Source: an uncultured Mesocricetibacter sp. (lineage in GTDB: Bacteria; Pseudomonadota; Gammaproteobacteria; Enterobacterales; Pasteurellaceae). From it: a DNA stretch of 5,646 nt. Made by a program: the position numbers and the translations under genes. The stretch spans positions 1-5,646 of the forward strand of contig CAJPST010000142.1 in NCBI GenBank assembly GCA_905373425.1. Reading direction: 5' to 3'. Under the pieces are notes generated by a model. That model worked only from the letters and a program-made list of their open reading frames with translations, searched no databases and was not told where the DNA came from. The first letter of the stretch is position 1, and each line of letters starts with the position of its first letter. Of the stretch, positions 1-5,551 are shown one piece after another.

Positions 1-716
1 ACCTGCTTTGGTATGCGGACTACAAAGGCTGGGGCGGCATACGGGAAGCGCACAATCTGAAAGACGCTCATCAACCGTTCCGTCTACAAAACCAATATGT
101 TGATGAAGAAACGGGGTTACATTATAACTTCTTCCGCTACTACGACCCGCATATCGGGCGATTTACCCAACAAGACCCGATAGGGTTGGCAGGAGGAATG
201 AATCTTTATCGGTTTGAAGGTACTGTACAGAATCAAGTTGATCCATTGGGTTTATTTGCACCTGTGCTTGCAGCTCCTTGGATACTGGAAGCATTAGCCT
301 ATGCAACTACTGCTATGACGGGCATTCTTGTCGGGGTGGGAATAATGGATGCTATGGAAGAATCTGAGGATTCTTCCGACAGTAGTTCAACACCGATAAC
401 GATAGGTGCTGAGGAAACCAATGATATTGGCAAATGCCCTAATAAACCTAAATGTCCACCAGATGTTTATGAAAAGTTAAATAGTGCCGTAGAAAAGGCG
501 AAAGATTACACTTCAAGTTTAGGTGGTTGTAAGGGGTGGATGGCAGAGCCTGCTTTATATGTACGTAGAGATGCGGCATATAAAGAGCTTAAAGCAAGAA
601 AACTGAGGGAGGATACTTGTTGGAATGGTGGGGATTCCGGTCATAAAGAAAGGATGCAAAATCTCCAAAATCAAATTAAAAATTGTGAAAAATTTATTGG
701 TAAGGGGTTTAGATAG
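1..716 (+). CDS. Rhs toxin, 3' end (core end plus C-terminal tip), 5' truncated by window edge
   Basis: The reading frame is open from position 3 to the TAG at 714-716, giving 237 visible residues with no start inside the window. Residues 1-57 are the end of an Rhs core (YKGWGGIRE, HQPFRLQNQY, ETGLHYNFFRYYDP, GRFTQQ). DPIGL at residue 58 and DPLGL at residue 80, 17 residues apart, form the known Rhs aspartyl self-cleavage motif that releases the tip. Residues about 84-118 are hydrophobic and small-residue rich (from LFAPVLAAPW to ILVGVGIMDAM). A Ser/Asp/Glu-rich linker and a KCPP boundary follow, then an 84-residue tip (154-237). The tip is mostly helical and charged, with a CWNGGDSGHKER motif near residue 206. 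From memory this resembles short helical tips called 'novel toxin 16' in the polymorphic-toxin literature, with a nuclease-like role proposed; I cannot verify it. The tip is visibly more AT-rich than the core. Family membership is certain; the tip activity is not. Confidence 0.95.
   Translation, partial: LLWYADYKGWGGIREAHNLKDAHQPFRLQNQYVDEETGLHYNFFRYYDPHIGRFTQQDPIGLAGGMNLYRFEGTVQNQVDPLGLFAPVLAAPWILEALAYATTAMTGILVGVGIMDAMEESEDSSDSSSTPITIGAEETNDIGKCPNKPKCPPDVYEKLNSAVEKAKDYTSSLGGCKGWMAEPALYVRRDAAYKELKARKLREDTCWNGGDSGHKERMQNLQNQIKNCEKFIGKGFR
174..254 (+). other. Rhs self-cleavage motif DPIGL-(17)-DPLGL, first Rhs
   Basis: The two DPxGL boxes are at 174-188 and 240-254. In characterised Rhs toxins this paired motif at the end of the core forms an aspartyl protease site, and the chain is cut just after the second box so that the tip is held inside the beta-cocoon. 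Both Asp residues are intact, so cleavage after the Leu ending at base 254 is expected by analogy. Confidence 0.8.
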
Positions 717-1177
717 TGAACAAAGAAATAGAGTCTCTTTTAATTAAGCCTAGAAAATGGCCTAATAGCTTTTTAAATACAAGTAAGGATTATATTGCAA
801 TCACTCGGCCTGAAGATTTAAATGGGTATAACTATGCTGCATCAATAAGACCAAATCAAGACGTCAATTTTGAGAAACTAGATATTTCTTGCTCAGATAT
901 AACATGGGAAGGTTGGAATTATCTTTTACCCCTAATGCAAATAAAATACTTTAATAATCTTCCTAAAGATTTAGAAAGTTATCCAATGAAATTTTTTTGG
1001 TACCTTGCGGAAGATGGTAATCTTTCTAAATTTCTATGCTTGTTTGATGAAGATGATTTAGATAGATTTAAAAACTGGATTTCCTTTATTTTGTTTTCTG
1101 GTCAAGATCCTTTTTCTTTTCTTTTAGAGGATGAATTACTTTCTATTTTGGAAAAAATTAACTCTTTCTCCAAGTAA
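716..1177 (+). CDS. Presumed immunity protein for the first Rhs tip
   Basis: The 153-residue product starts at GTG 716-718, overlapping the Rhs TAG stop by one base (TAGTG). An AAGGGG Shine-Dalgarno lies at 702-707, so translation is probably coupled to the toxin. The protein is soluble and acidic, without a signal peptide or membrane helix, as expected of a cytoplasmic antitoxin. The position directly after a variable Rhs tip is the classic place for the cognate immunity gene, and that is the basis of the call. Visible blocks are YIAITRPEDLNGYNYAAS, SDITWEGWNYLLP and a Phe/Trp-rich C-terminal half. The same blocks recur in the product of 3394-3855, so the two are paralogues. I cannot name the family. 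AT-rich compared with the Rhs core, which fits acquisition together with the tip. Confidence 0.85.
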   Translation: MNKEIESLLIKPRKWPNSFLNTSKDYIAITRPEDLNGYNYAASIRPNQDVNFEKLDISCSDITWEGWNYLLPLMQIKYFNNLPKDLESYPMKFFWYLAEDGNLSKFLCLFDEDDLDRFKNWISFILFSGQDPFSFLLEDELLSILEKINSFSK

Positions 1178-1262
1178 TATTCTCAGCCTGACAGAGTTAA
1201 ATTTGCTTTTGATGCAAGAGAAAGAGTTTGATGATAAGCTCATTCAATATGCCTATGATAGG
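1178..1262 (+). pseudogene. Frameshifted 5' edge of the displaced second Rhs core
   Basis: Starting a few bases after the immunity stop, Rhs-like wording appears in three successive frames. From 1187 one frame reads PDRVKFAFDARERV and then hits TGA at 1229. A second frame reads FDDKLIQYAYD up to about 1259. The third frame continues as GQMTEVHCQQG in the long open frame. Joined, these look like consecutive YD-repeat strands of an Rhs core with small deletions. I infer that the second Rhs was cut off from its N-terminal half when the upstream tip and immunity gene arrived, and that its broken edge then decayed. The homology of the first piece is suggestive only. Confidence 0.5.
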
Positions 1263-3042
1263 ACAGATGACCGAAGTTCATTGTCAGCAAGGGGCGCAAA
1301 GTCAACTTACGCGCTATCACGTTGATGTAAACGGACAACTGACACAGATTGCCTGCGGAGGACAACACATTGATTTTCGTTATGATGCCACGGGACGTTT
1401 AATTGAAGAGGCGCATGGCGACAAAAAAATCGCCTATGAATACGATGCTAACGGCAACCGCTTAAAAACCCGCCTGCCATCGGGAGATAGCCTGGGCTAT
1501 TTTTACTACGGCAGTGGGCATTTAAGCGGGATTAAGTTTAATCACCAGTTAATCACGGATATCCATCGCAATGCTCTGCATCAGGAAATTTGTCGCAGTC
1601 AAGGAGGACTGACCACACATTACCAATACAACCCATTAGGTCAACTCACCCATCAACAGACCGAGCTTGCGCACCTACAAAATACACCACAAATCGACCG
1701 CACTTACGGCTATGACGAATTGGGTCACCTTATCCAAACCCGCACCCACTGCCCACAACAGCCCTTTGAGGCACCGCACCAGACGCAGTATCAGTACGAC
1801 AATTTGGGACGGATTCAACAGGAGAAAACCGGAACACAACGGCACCCCTTTTACTTTGACCCGGCAAGCAACCTTATCAACGACCCGACGGAAAAGGTGA
1901 TTAACAACCGCCTGAGCCACTATCAAGGTGTGCGTTACACTTACGACAGCCTCGGCAACCTCACCGAATGCCAAACCGCGAATGGCGACTATCAGCGTTA
2001 TACCTATGACCTGAAAAACCGGCTGATTCGGGCGGATATTCGTGACCGTTACCAAGCGGAAAGCTGGGTGTATGATTATGACCCACTGGGCAGACGGATT
2101 GCGAAATCGAAACTGAACAAGCAAGGCGAACAACAATTACATACCCAATTTATTTGGGACGGTTCGCATCTGGTGCAGGAGATTCGCACGGGTAATCATC
2201 AGCAAAATGCTGAAAAAACCGACCGCACTTTCACTTACATTTACACCCATCCCGACAGCTACGAGCCGTTGGCGCAGTGTTATAAAGAGAGTGAAAACGC
2301 ACAACATACCGTGAACTACTTCCACTGCGACCAAATCGGCGTGCCTAGAGAAATGACAGACAGCGACGGCAAGCTCATCGGGAAAGGACGCTATGACGCT
2401 TGGGGACAGCTTATTCATGACAGCAACCGCCAGGCTCAAGGGACCACACACCAACCGTTCCGCCTGCAGAACCAGTACTTCGACCAAGAAACGGGTTTGC
2501 ACTACAACTTTTTGCGTTATTATGAACCAACGCTTGGGCGGTTTATTACACAAGACCCGATTGGGCTGATGGGGGGGATGAATTTGTATCGGTTTGAGGG
2601 GGCGGTGCAGAATCAAATTGACCCATTGGGTTTATTTGCACCGGCTCTTGCGGCGCCTTGGCTTTTAGAAGGATTAGCCTATGTCAGTACAGCCATGGCG
2701 GGCATTCTTATCGGTGTAGGGGCTATGGAGGCGACGGAGGAAGAGGATAAAGTTGAGGCTCAGGCTGAAGCAGATGGTACATCGAAGTGTAATAAAACAA
2801 AATGTCCGCCTTGTAAAACAATAAGTGGCAAAATAGTACTGGTAGGTACGATCGGATATAGATTGGATATGGTGCCTCCAAGCAAACCACATTATCCTTT
2901 TGAAGGGAGTCATTACCATTTTTATAAAGCTAACCAGAATACAGATAGTTGTCGGTATTTTTGGAGTAAGACGGGAATGGCTGATGCTTCTAATGGATTA
3001 CCTTCTTCAGACTATATTATGGTAGAGGATTTTATGCAATGA
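1231..3042 (+). CDS. Displaced Rhs fragment: C-terminal part of core with second toxin tip
   Basis: 603 residues from ATG 1231; a TTG lies at 1228 and only a weak GA-rich stretch could serve as a ribosome site, so the start is doubtful. It has many YD repeats (YDATGRL, YEYDANGNRL, YQYDNLGRI, YTYDSLGNL, YDYDPLGRR), then the conserved core end (FIWDGSHLVQE, KTDRTFTYIY, YFHCDQIGVPREMTD, HQPFRLQNQYFD, YYEPTLGRFITQ). DPIGL at residue 442 and DPLGL at 464 form an intact self-cleavage motif. A hydrophobic segment (about 468-500) and a KCPP boundary (524-527) match the first Rhs. The 76-residue tip is different: CKTISGKIVLVGTIGYR, a His/Tyr-rich stretch and KANQNTDSCRYFW. I recall similar short tips on other bacterial Rhs proteins but know no proven activity. 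A full Rhs is usually over 1,200 residues, so the N-terminal half and any delivery domain are missing. It is most likely a silent or rarely expressed tip donor. Confidence 0.88.
   Translation: MISSFNMPMIGQMTEVHCQQGAQSQLTRYHVDVNGQLTQIACGGQHIDFRYDATGRLIEEAHGDKKIAYEYDANGNRLKTRLPSGDSLGYFYYGSGHLSGIKFNHQLITDIHRNALHQEICRSQGGLTTHYQYNPLGQLTHQQTELAHLQNTPQIDRTYGYDELGHLIQTRTHCPQQPFEAPHQTQYQYDNLGRIQQEKTGTQRHPFYFDPASNLINDPTEKVINNRLSHYQGVRYTYDSLGNLTECQTANGDYQRYTYDLKNRLIRADIRDRYQAESWVYDYDPLGRRIAKSKLNKQGEQQLHTQFIWDGSHLVQEIRTGNHQQNAEKTDRTFTYIYTHPDSYEPLAQCYKESENAQHTVNYFHCDQIGVPREMTDSDGKLIGKGRYDAWGQLIHDSNRQAQGTTHQPFRLQNQYFDQETGLHYNFLRYYEPTLGRFITQDPIGLMGGMNLYRFEGAVQNQIDPLGLFAPALAAPWLLEGLAYVSTAMAGILIGVGAMEATEEEDKVEAQAEADGTSKCNKTKCPPCKTISGKIVLVGTIGYRLDMVPPSKPHYPFEGSHYHFYKANQNTDSCRYFWSKTGMADASNGLPSSDYIMVEDFMQ
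1697..1705 (-). repeat. Uptake signal sequence AAGTGCGGT
   Basis: Exact 9-base Haemophilus-type DNA uptake signal on the minus strand, inside the second Rhs where it encodes part of IDRTYGYDELG. Confidence 0.85.
2222..2230 (-). repeat. Uptake signal sequence AAGTGCGGT
   Basis: Exact 9-base uptake signal on the minus strand, inside the second Rhs at the codons for TDRTF of the conserved core block KTDRTFTYIY. Confidence 0.88.
2554..2634 (+). other. Rhs self-cleavage motif DPIGL-(17)-DPLGL, second Rhs
   Basis: The boxes are at 2554-2568 and 2620-2634, with the same 17-residue spacing as in the first Rhs. Both Asp residues are kept. A run of seven G at 2571-2577 lies just after the first box; gain or loss of one G there would remove the tip from the reading frame. 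Confidence 0.8.
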
Positions 3043-3055
3043 GAGAAGAATTAAT

Positions 3056-3286
3056 ATGAAATATTTTAATGGAACCAAAGTAAAATTAGGTGATAGAGTA
3101 GAATTATCTAGTAACCAAGGTATTGTTGTTGCAATTATCTCTGAAGAGCAATATATGGAAGGTTATGATAAATTAGATTGGGAATACTTAAAAAAAGGAG
3201 CTCTCGTTAAGTTTGATAAATATGGACTAATATATTATGAAGATGATATAGAAGAGGATGTTTATCTGTTCTCTAGATTAAAGTGA
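3056..3286 (+). CDS. Presumed immunity protein for the second Rhs tip
   Basis: 76 residues, ATG at 3056, 13 bases after the Rhs stop, with a GAGAAG Shine-Dalgarno about eight bases before it; the spacing indicates co-transcription with the toxin. The protein is small and acidic, with alternating hydrophobic residues suggesting a beta-rich fold: MKYFNGTKVKLGDRVEL, GIVVAIIS, then WEYLKKGALVKFDKYGL and an acidic stretch ending VYLFSRL. From memory, short proteins with a GDxV...GxVV and KKGxLxxFxKYGLIxY pattern often follow Rhs tips; this has not been checked by any search. No signal peptide or membrane segment is seen. The role is inferred from position after a variable tip. It shows no similarity to the product of 716-1177. 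Confidence 0.75.
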   Translation: MKYFNGTKVKLGDRVELSSNQGIVVAIISEEQYMEGYDKLDWEYLKKGALVKFDKYGLIYYEDDIEEDVYLFSRLK

Positions 3287-3393
3287 AATTAGAGCTAAGG
3301 AACTGAAAATATAATTAAGCTATATTAATCAACGTATTTAATCGTATTTGGGAAATAGAATTAATAACTGTATGAGATATATGAGGTAACACC

Positions 3394-3855
3394 ATGAAAC
3401 ACTTATTGAAATTAAAAAAACTTCCGCAACATTTTTTCATTTATGAAAGAGAGCATGTCGCCATCACCCGACCTGAAGACATAGAAGAATATGATTATTT
3501 AGCTTCATTAAAAGAAGGCGATAAGATCGATTTTTCTCAATTTCGAGGGTCTTCTAGTGATATTAGTTGGGAGGGATGGGCATATTTACTCCCCTATCTT
3601 CAGCGGGAATGGTTATATCACTATTCCGATATTATAGATGACCGTTTAGATGAATTATTTTGGGCGTTTACTTCTAACAAAAGATTCGAAAATATTGTCA
3701 AATTGTTAGATCAAGAAGATAAGTCTAACTTGCTTTCTTGGATGAAATATCTTCGTTTAGAAAAACAAGATCAAGTTTTTGTGAACTCTAATATAGATGA
3801 ATTAAACGGGTTTATTGCTTTTTTGGAAAAAGATATGGCGAACCAATCGGCTTAA
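3394..3855 (+). CDS. Orphan immunity paralogue of the gene at 716-1177
   Basis: 153 residues, ATG at 3394 with a GAGGT Shine-Dalgarno at 3383-3387, six bases away. A 107-base AT-rich gap separates it from the previous gene. It aligns along most of its length with the product of 716-1177: HVAITRPEDIEEYDYLAS against YIAITRPEDLNGYNYAAS, SDISWEGWAYLLP against SDITWEGWNYLLP, and LFWAF against FFWYL. Both proteins have 153 residues. It therefore belongs to the same immunity family but has no toxin of its own directly upstream. It could be the remnant of an older module whose toxin was lost, or an extra antitoxin against a related tip carried by competitors. The last residues (MANQSA) and the stop lie right at the decayed insertion element, so the original C-terminus may have been altered. 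Confidence 0.8.
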   Translation: MKHLLKLKKLPQHFFIYEREHVAITRPEDIEEYDYLASLKEGDKIDFSQFRGSSSDISWEGWAYLLPYLQREWLYHYSDIIDDRLDELFWAFTSNKRFENIVKLLDQEDKSNLLSWMKYLRLEKQDQVFVNSNIDELNGFIAFLEKDMANQSA

Positions 3856-3856
3856 T

Positions 3857-4440
3857 TCTTGAGATAATGCGTAAATTCCAACGCCTACGGATAACCCTTT
3901 AAAAAATACTGCGAAACCAGCGCTCCATCCGAGCATTATCTCGACGGCTCAGAGTCAGCTTCCAACCTACCACTTATTTCTTGTAGAGATTCATCACCAC
4001 CGCTATATAGCAGCAAACACTATTCACTTTCAGATATGTCATATCTCCGCAAAGCACGGTCGTTTCCTATGATGGTGTAAATTCACGGTTTAAGTGATTG
4101 GCAAAAACCTGTCTGTTCTCTTTATTCTGATTTCGCCATTTTTGCGGTTATTTGCTAAATAAACCCTGCTGATTCATTAATTTTCGAATCAAATACAGTC
4201 CAACGGTCATGCCGCGTTGTTGTAGTAAATCACGAAATGTTCGCTTTCCTACCGAACCGCGACTTTGAAGAAACAACGATTTTGTTTCCAATGAAAGTGC
4301 GGTGTGTTTTGACAGTGTTTTTGTCGCTTTGCGTCGGGCATAATACGCACTTTCCGACACCTCAAATAGCTTGCATAGTCGTTTGACATTGTGCGATTTT
4401 GACGACGTGATGGCTGGGTATTTGGCTTCTCGAGAGACAT
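3857..4440 (-). pseudogene. IS3-family OrfB (DDE integrase) remnant
   Basis: One minus-strand frame carries the OrfB landmarks in order: VKRLCKLFEVSESAYYARRK, LFLQSRGSVGKRTFRDLL, LIRKLMNQQGL, NHLNREFTPS, CGDMTYLKV (first catalytic Asp, codon 4043-4045), AVVMNLYKK, VVGW, then SRRDNARMERWFRS (catalytic Glu, codon 3923-3925). Stops interrupt it at 4148-4150 (TAA), 4067-4069 (TAG) and 3974-3976 (TAA). Only about 40 residues separate the Asp and Glu, so the middle of the domain with the second catalytic Asp is deleted between VVGW and SRR. Inactive. Confidence 0.85.
4295..4303 (+). repeat. Uptake signal sequence AAGTGCGGT
   Basis: Exact 9-base uptake signal on the plus strand, inside the OrfB remnant of the IS3-family element (codons for HTALSL on the other strand). 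Confidence 0.85.
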
Positions 4441-4619
4441 TAAAAGCGCGGTAGTCTTTTTTAGAATAAGTTTATCTTCTTCTAATTCTTTGATGCTTTT
4501 CTAATTCGTAAATACGTTGTTGTTCCGAGGGAAATCGGCTTACTGCCCGATAAAACATAGCCTTGATTCCCCGCCTCAACTTTAAACTCCGGATTGGAAA
4601 AACGTCTTGCTCTTTTCAT
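4437..4619 (-). pseudogene. IS3-family OrfA remnant
   Basis: The minus-strand ATG at 4619-4617 has AGAGGAT upstream. It opens MKRARRFSNPEFKVEAGNQ, which is the OrfA N-terminus (basic, then F-x-PEFK-x-EA). The frame is then lost. A neighbouring frame gives EQQRIYELEK, and after another shift KELEEDKLILKKTTALLM, the leucine-zipper end typical of OrfA. The helix-turn-helix region between these is mostly deleted. Two frame changes and the internal deletion make it a pseudogene. Confidence 0.78.
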
Positions 4620-4688
4620 TGTGTTATCCTCTTGTTGGTGATATTTTACTACCTATCGAGGACCGAGGGATTCATGTATCACTATACT

Positions 4689-4767
4689 TATATCCTGCAC
4701 AAATCTATGCTAGCGTTTCATAACTATTCGGATGGCTGTAAATATAGCTGAAAGTGCGGTCGGTTTT
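4689..4767 (-). repeat. Direct repeat copy 1 (Rhs core KTDRTFSYIYS region)
   Basis: 79 bases aligned without gaps to 5454-5532, with 9 mismatches by my count, all in the half away from the uptake signal; the last 35 or so bases are identical. Both copies encode the same Rhs core stretch on the minus strand, and they bracket the 170-residue gene. Confidence 0.85.
4752..4760 (+). repeat. Uptake signal sequence AAGTGCGGT
   Basis: Exact 9-base uptake signal in the Rhs core remnant, at the same KTDRTF codons as the copies at 2222 and 5517. Confidence 0.88.
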
Positions 4768-4775
4768 GTGGTATG

Positions 4776-5288
4776 CTAAGAAATTGTTTTTAATTTTGAA
4801 ATATAGCTTTTTTCAACTATATAAACTCTTTTCATATCTTGATTAACTATTTTATCAAACCAACTCTTCTCCAAAATATCATAAGAAAATTGTAAGTTAA
4901 GCTTGCTTAATATTTTTCTTATCATTTCTATTTCATCACTCTCTCTTGAACTTTTATCAAGAAATCTCATATTTTCCATTTTGCTAACATAAAAACTAGG
5001 TATAATAAACTCCTCTTCAAAATCTGTAACCGTTAAACATATAAAAAAATTATCATATTTACTTTCAGTAAGGCATTTCCTAGCCATGAGTTTCACATTG
5101 TTCATATGGAATATGGCTATATTAAATAATAAAGAATTTAATTCATCATTAGGCAGATTGATATCATCCAGATCGTCTAATCTTAATATAAGCTCCGGCT
5201 CTTCAAAAGAGCCATTGTAATAAATTAAATTATCGAAGTTAATAAAAGTATTTCCTTCTATTAAATTAAATATTTTTTTATAAAACAT
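4776..5288 (-). CDS. Unrecognised 170-residue protein, probable orphan immunity protein
   Basis: I chose the ATG at 5288-5286 because AGAGG lies five bases upstream and the longer open frame only adds residues antisense-like to Rhs coding. The product (170 residues) is strongly AT-rich in codon use, with many Asn, Ile, Lys and Asp. There is no signal peptide, clear membrane segment or catalytic motif that I recognise. Visible stretches include ELILRLDDLDDINLPNDEL, FEEEFIIPSFYVSKMENM and SWFDKIVNQDMKRVYIVEKS; KMENMRFLDK and acidic patches fit a soluble binding protein. Its start overlaps the stop of the truncated minus-strand Rhs by 11 bases and its stop lies a few bases before another Rhs core remnant, exactly the slot of an immunity gene in an Rhs cassette. 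The cognate toxin tip has been deleted. Immunity is inferred from position only. Confidence 0.65.
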   Translation of the reverse strand: MFYKKIFNLIEGNTFINFDNLIYYNGSFEEPELILRLDDLDDINLPNDELNSLLFNIAIFHMNNVKLMARKCLTESKYDNFFICLTVTDFEEEFIIPSFYVSKMENMRFLDKSSRESDEIEMIRKILSKLNLQFSYDILEKSWFDKIVNQDMKRVYIVEKSYISKLKTIS

Positions 5289-5453
5289 AAAAACCTCTGT
5301 TAAGCACTTCCCGCATGCTGCCCCAGCCTTTGTAATTCGCATACCAAAGCAGGTTGCCCGCTTCGTCCGTCATCTCCCGCGGAGCACCGATTTGGTCGCA
5401 GTGGAAGTAGTGTATGTGTTGTGCGCCGGTTTCACTTTGTGTCTCTTCATCCG

Positions 5454-5532
5454 TATATCCTGTGCAAATCTGTGCCGGCGGTTTATAACTGTTCGGGTGG
5501 CTGTAAATATAGCTGAAAGTGCGGTCGGTTTT
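5454..5532 (-). repeat. Direct repeat copy 2 (Rhs core KTDRTFSYIYS region)
   Basis: Partner of 4689-4767. This copy keeps the open Rhs frame, while the other has a stop. Recombination between the two would remove the 170-residue gene. Confidence 0.85.
5517..5525 (+). repeat. Uptake signal sequence AAGTGCGGT
   Basis: Exact 9-base uptake signal in the third Rhs fragment, again at the KTDRTF codons; the flanking GCTGA and CGG are shared with the copy at 4752. Confidence 0.88.
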
Positions 5533-5551
5533 TCCAGCGCTTTGCTGGCTA

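Larger units (their letters stand above)
3857..4674 (-). mobile_element. Decayed IS3-family insertion element (IS150-like two-frame transposase)
   Basis: Read on the minus strand, this holds an OrfA remnant followed by an OrfB remnant in overlapping frames, the IS3 arrangement in which OrfAB is made by frameshift. The left boundary is probably 4674: the Rhs remnant stops there and the minus strand begins TGAATCCCTCGG, and IS3 elements typically begin with TG. No matching inverted end could be found near 3857, so that terminus is lost or unrecognisable and the right limit is approximate. Deletions, frameshifts and three in-frame stops show that the element cannot move by itself. One uptake signal sequence lies inside it. 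Confidence 0.8.
4675..4770 (-). pseudogene. Rhs core remnant cut by the insertion element
   Basis: The minus strand reads KTDRTFSYIYSHPNSYETLA, a TAG stop, then ICAGYKYSDT, matching KTDRTFSYIYSHPNSYKPPA and ICTGY of the Rhs fragment at 5278-5603. It starts a few bases after the stop of the 170-residue gene and ends where the IS3 element begins. It is therefore the start of a further displaced Rhs core, interrupted by the insertion and with an in-frame stop. Confidence 0.8.

Noticed and set aside
191..200. AGGAGG followed by ATG inside the first Rhs, as an internal start that would make the tip alone
   Set aside because: Spacing between AGGAGG and ATG is only one base, too short for good initiation, and the bases are explained by the conserved GGMN codons.
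1131..1325. 64-codon plus-strand frame starting inside the first immunity gene
   Set aside because: It spans the end of the immunity gene in another frame and the decayed Rhs edge. Only its YAYD part is meaningful and is described as frameshifted Rhs.
1675..2616. Long open frames on the minus strand opposite the second Rhs
   Set aside because: The plus strand encodes unmistakable YD repeats throughout; the antisense frames have no recognisable domains or ribosome sites.
3287..3393. Possible promoter in the AT-rich gap before the orphan immunity gene
   Set aside because: Several AT-rich hexamers could be read as -10 boxes, but no convincing -35 and -10 pair with proper spacing stands out.
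4563..4751. 62-codon plus-strand frame
   Set aside because: It crosses the IS3 end and the Rhs remnant, both of which read on the minus strand; no independent support.
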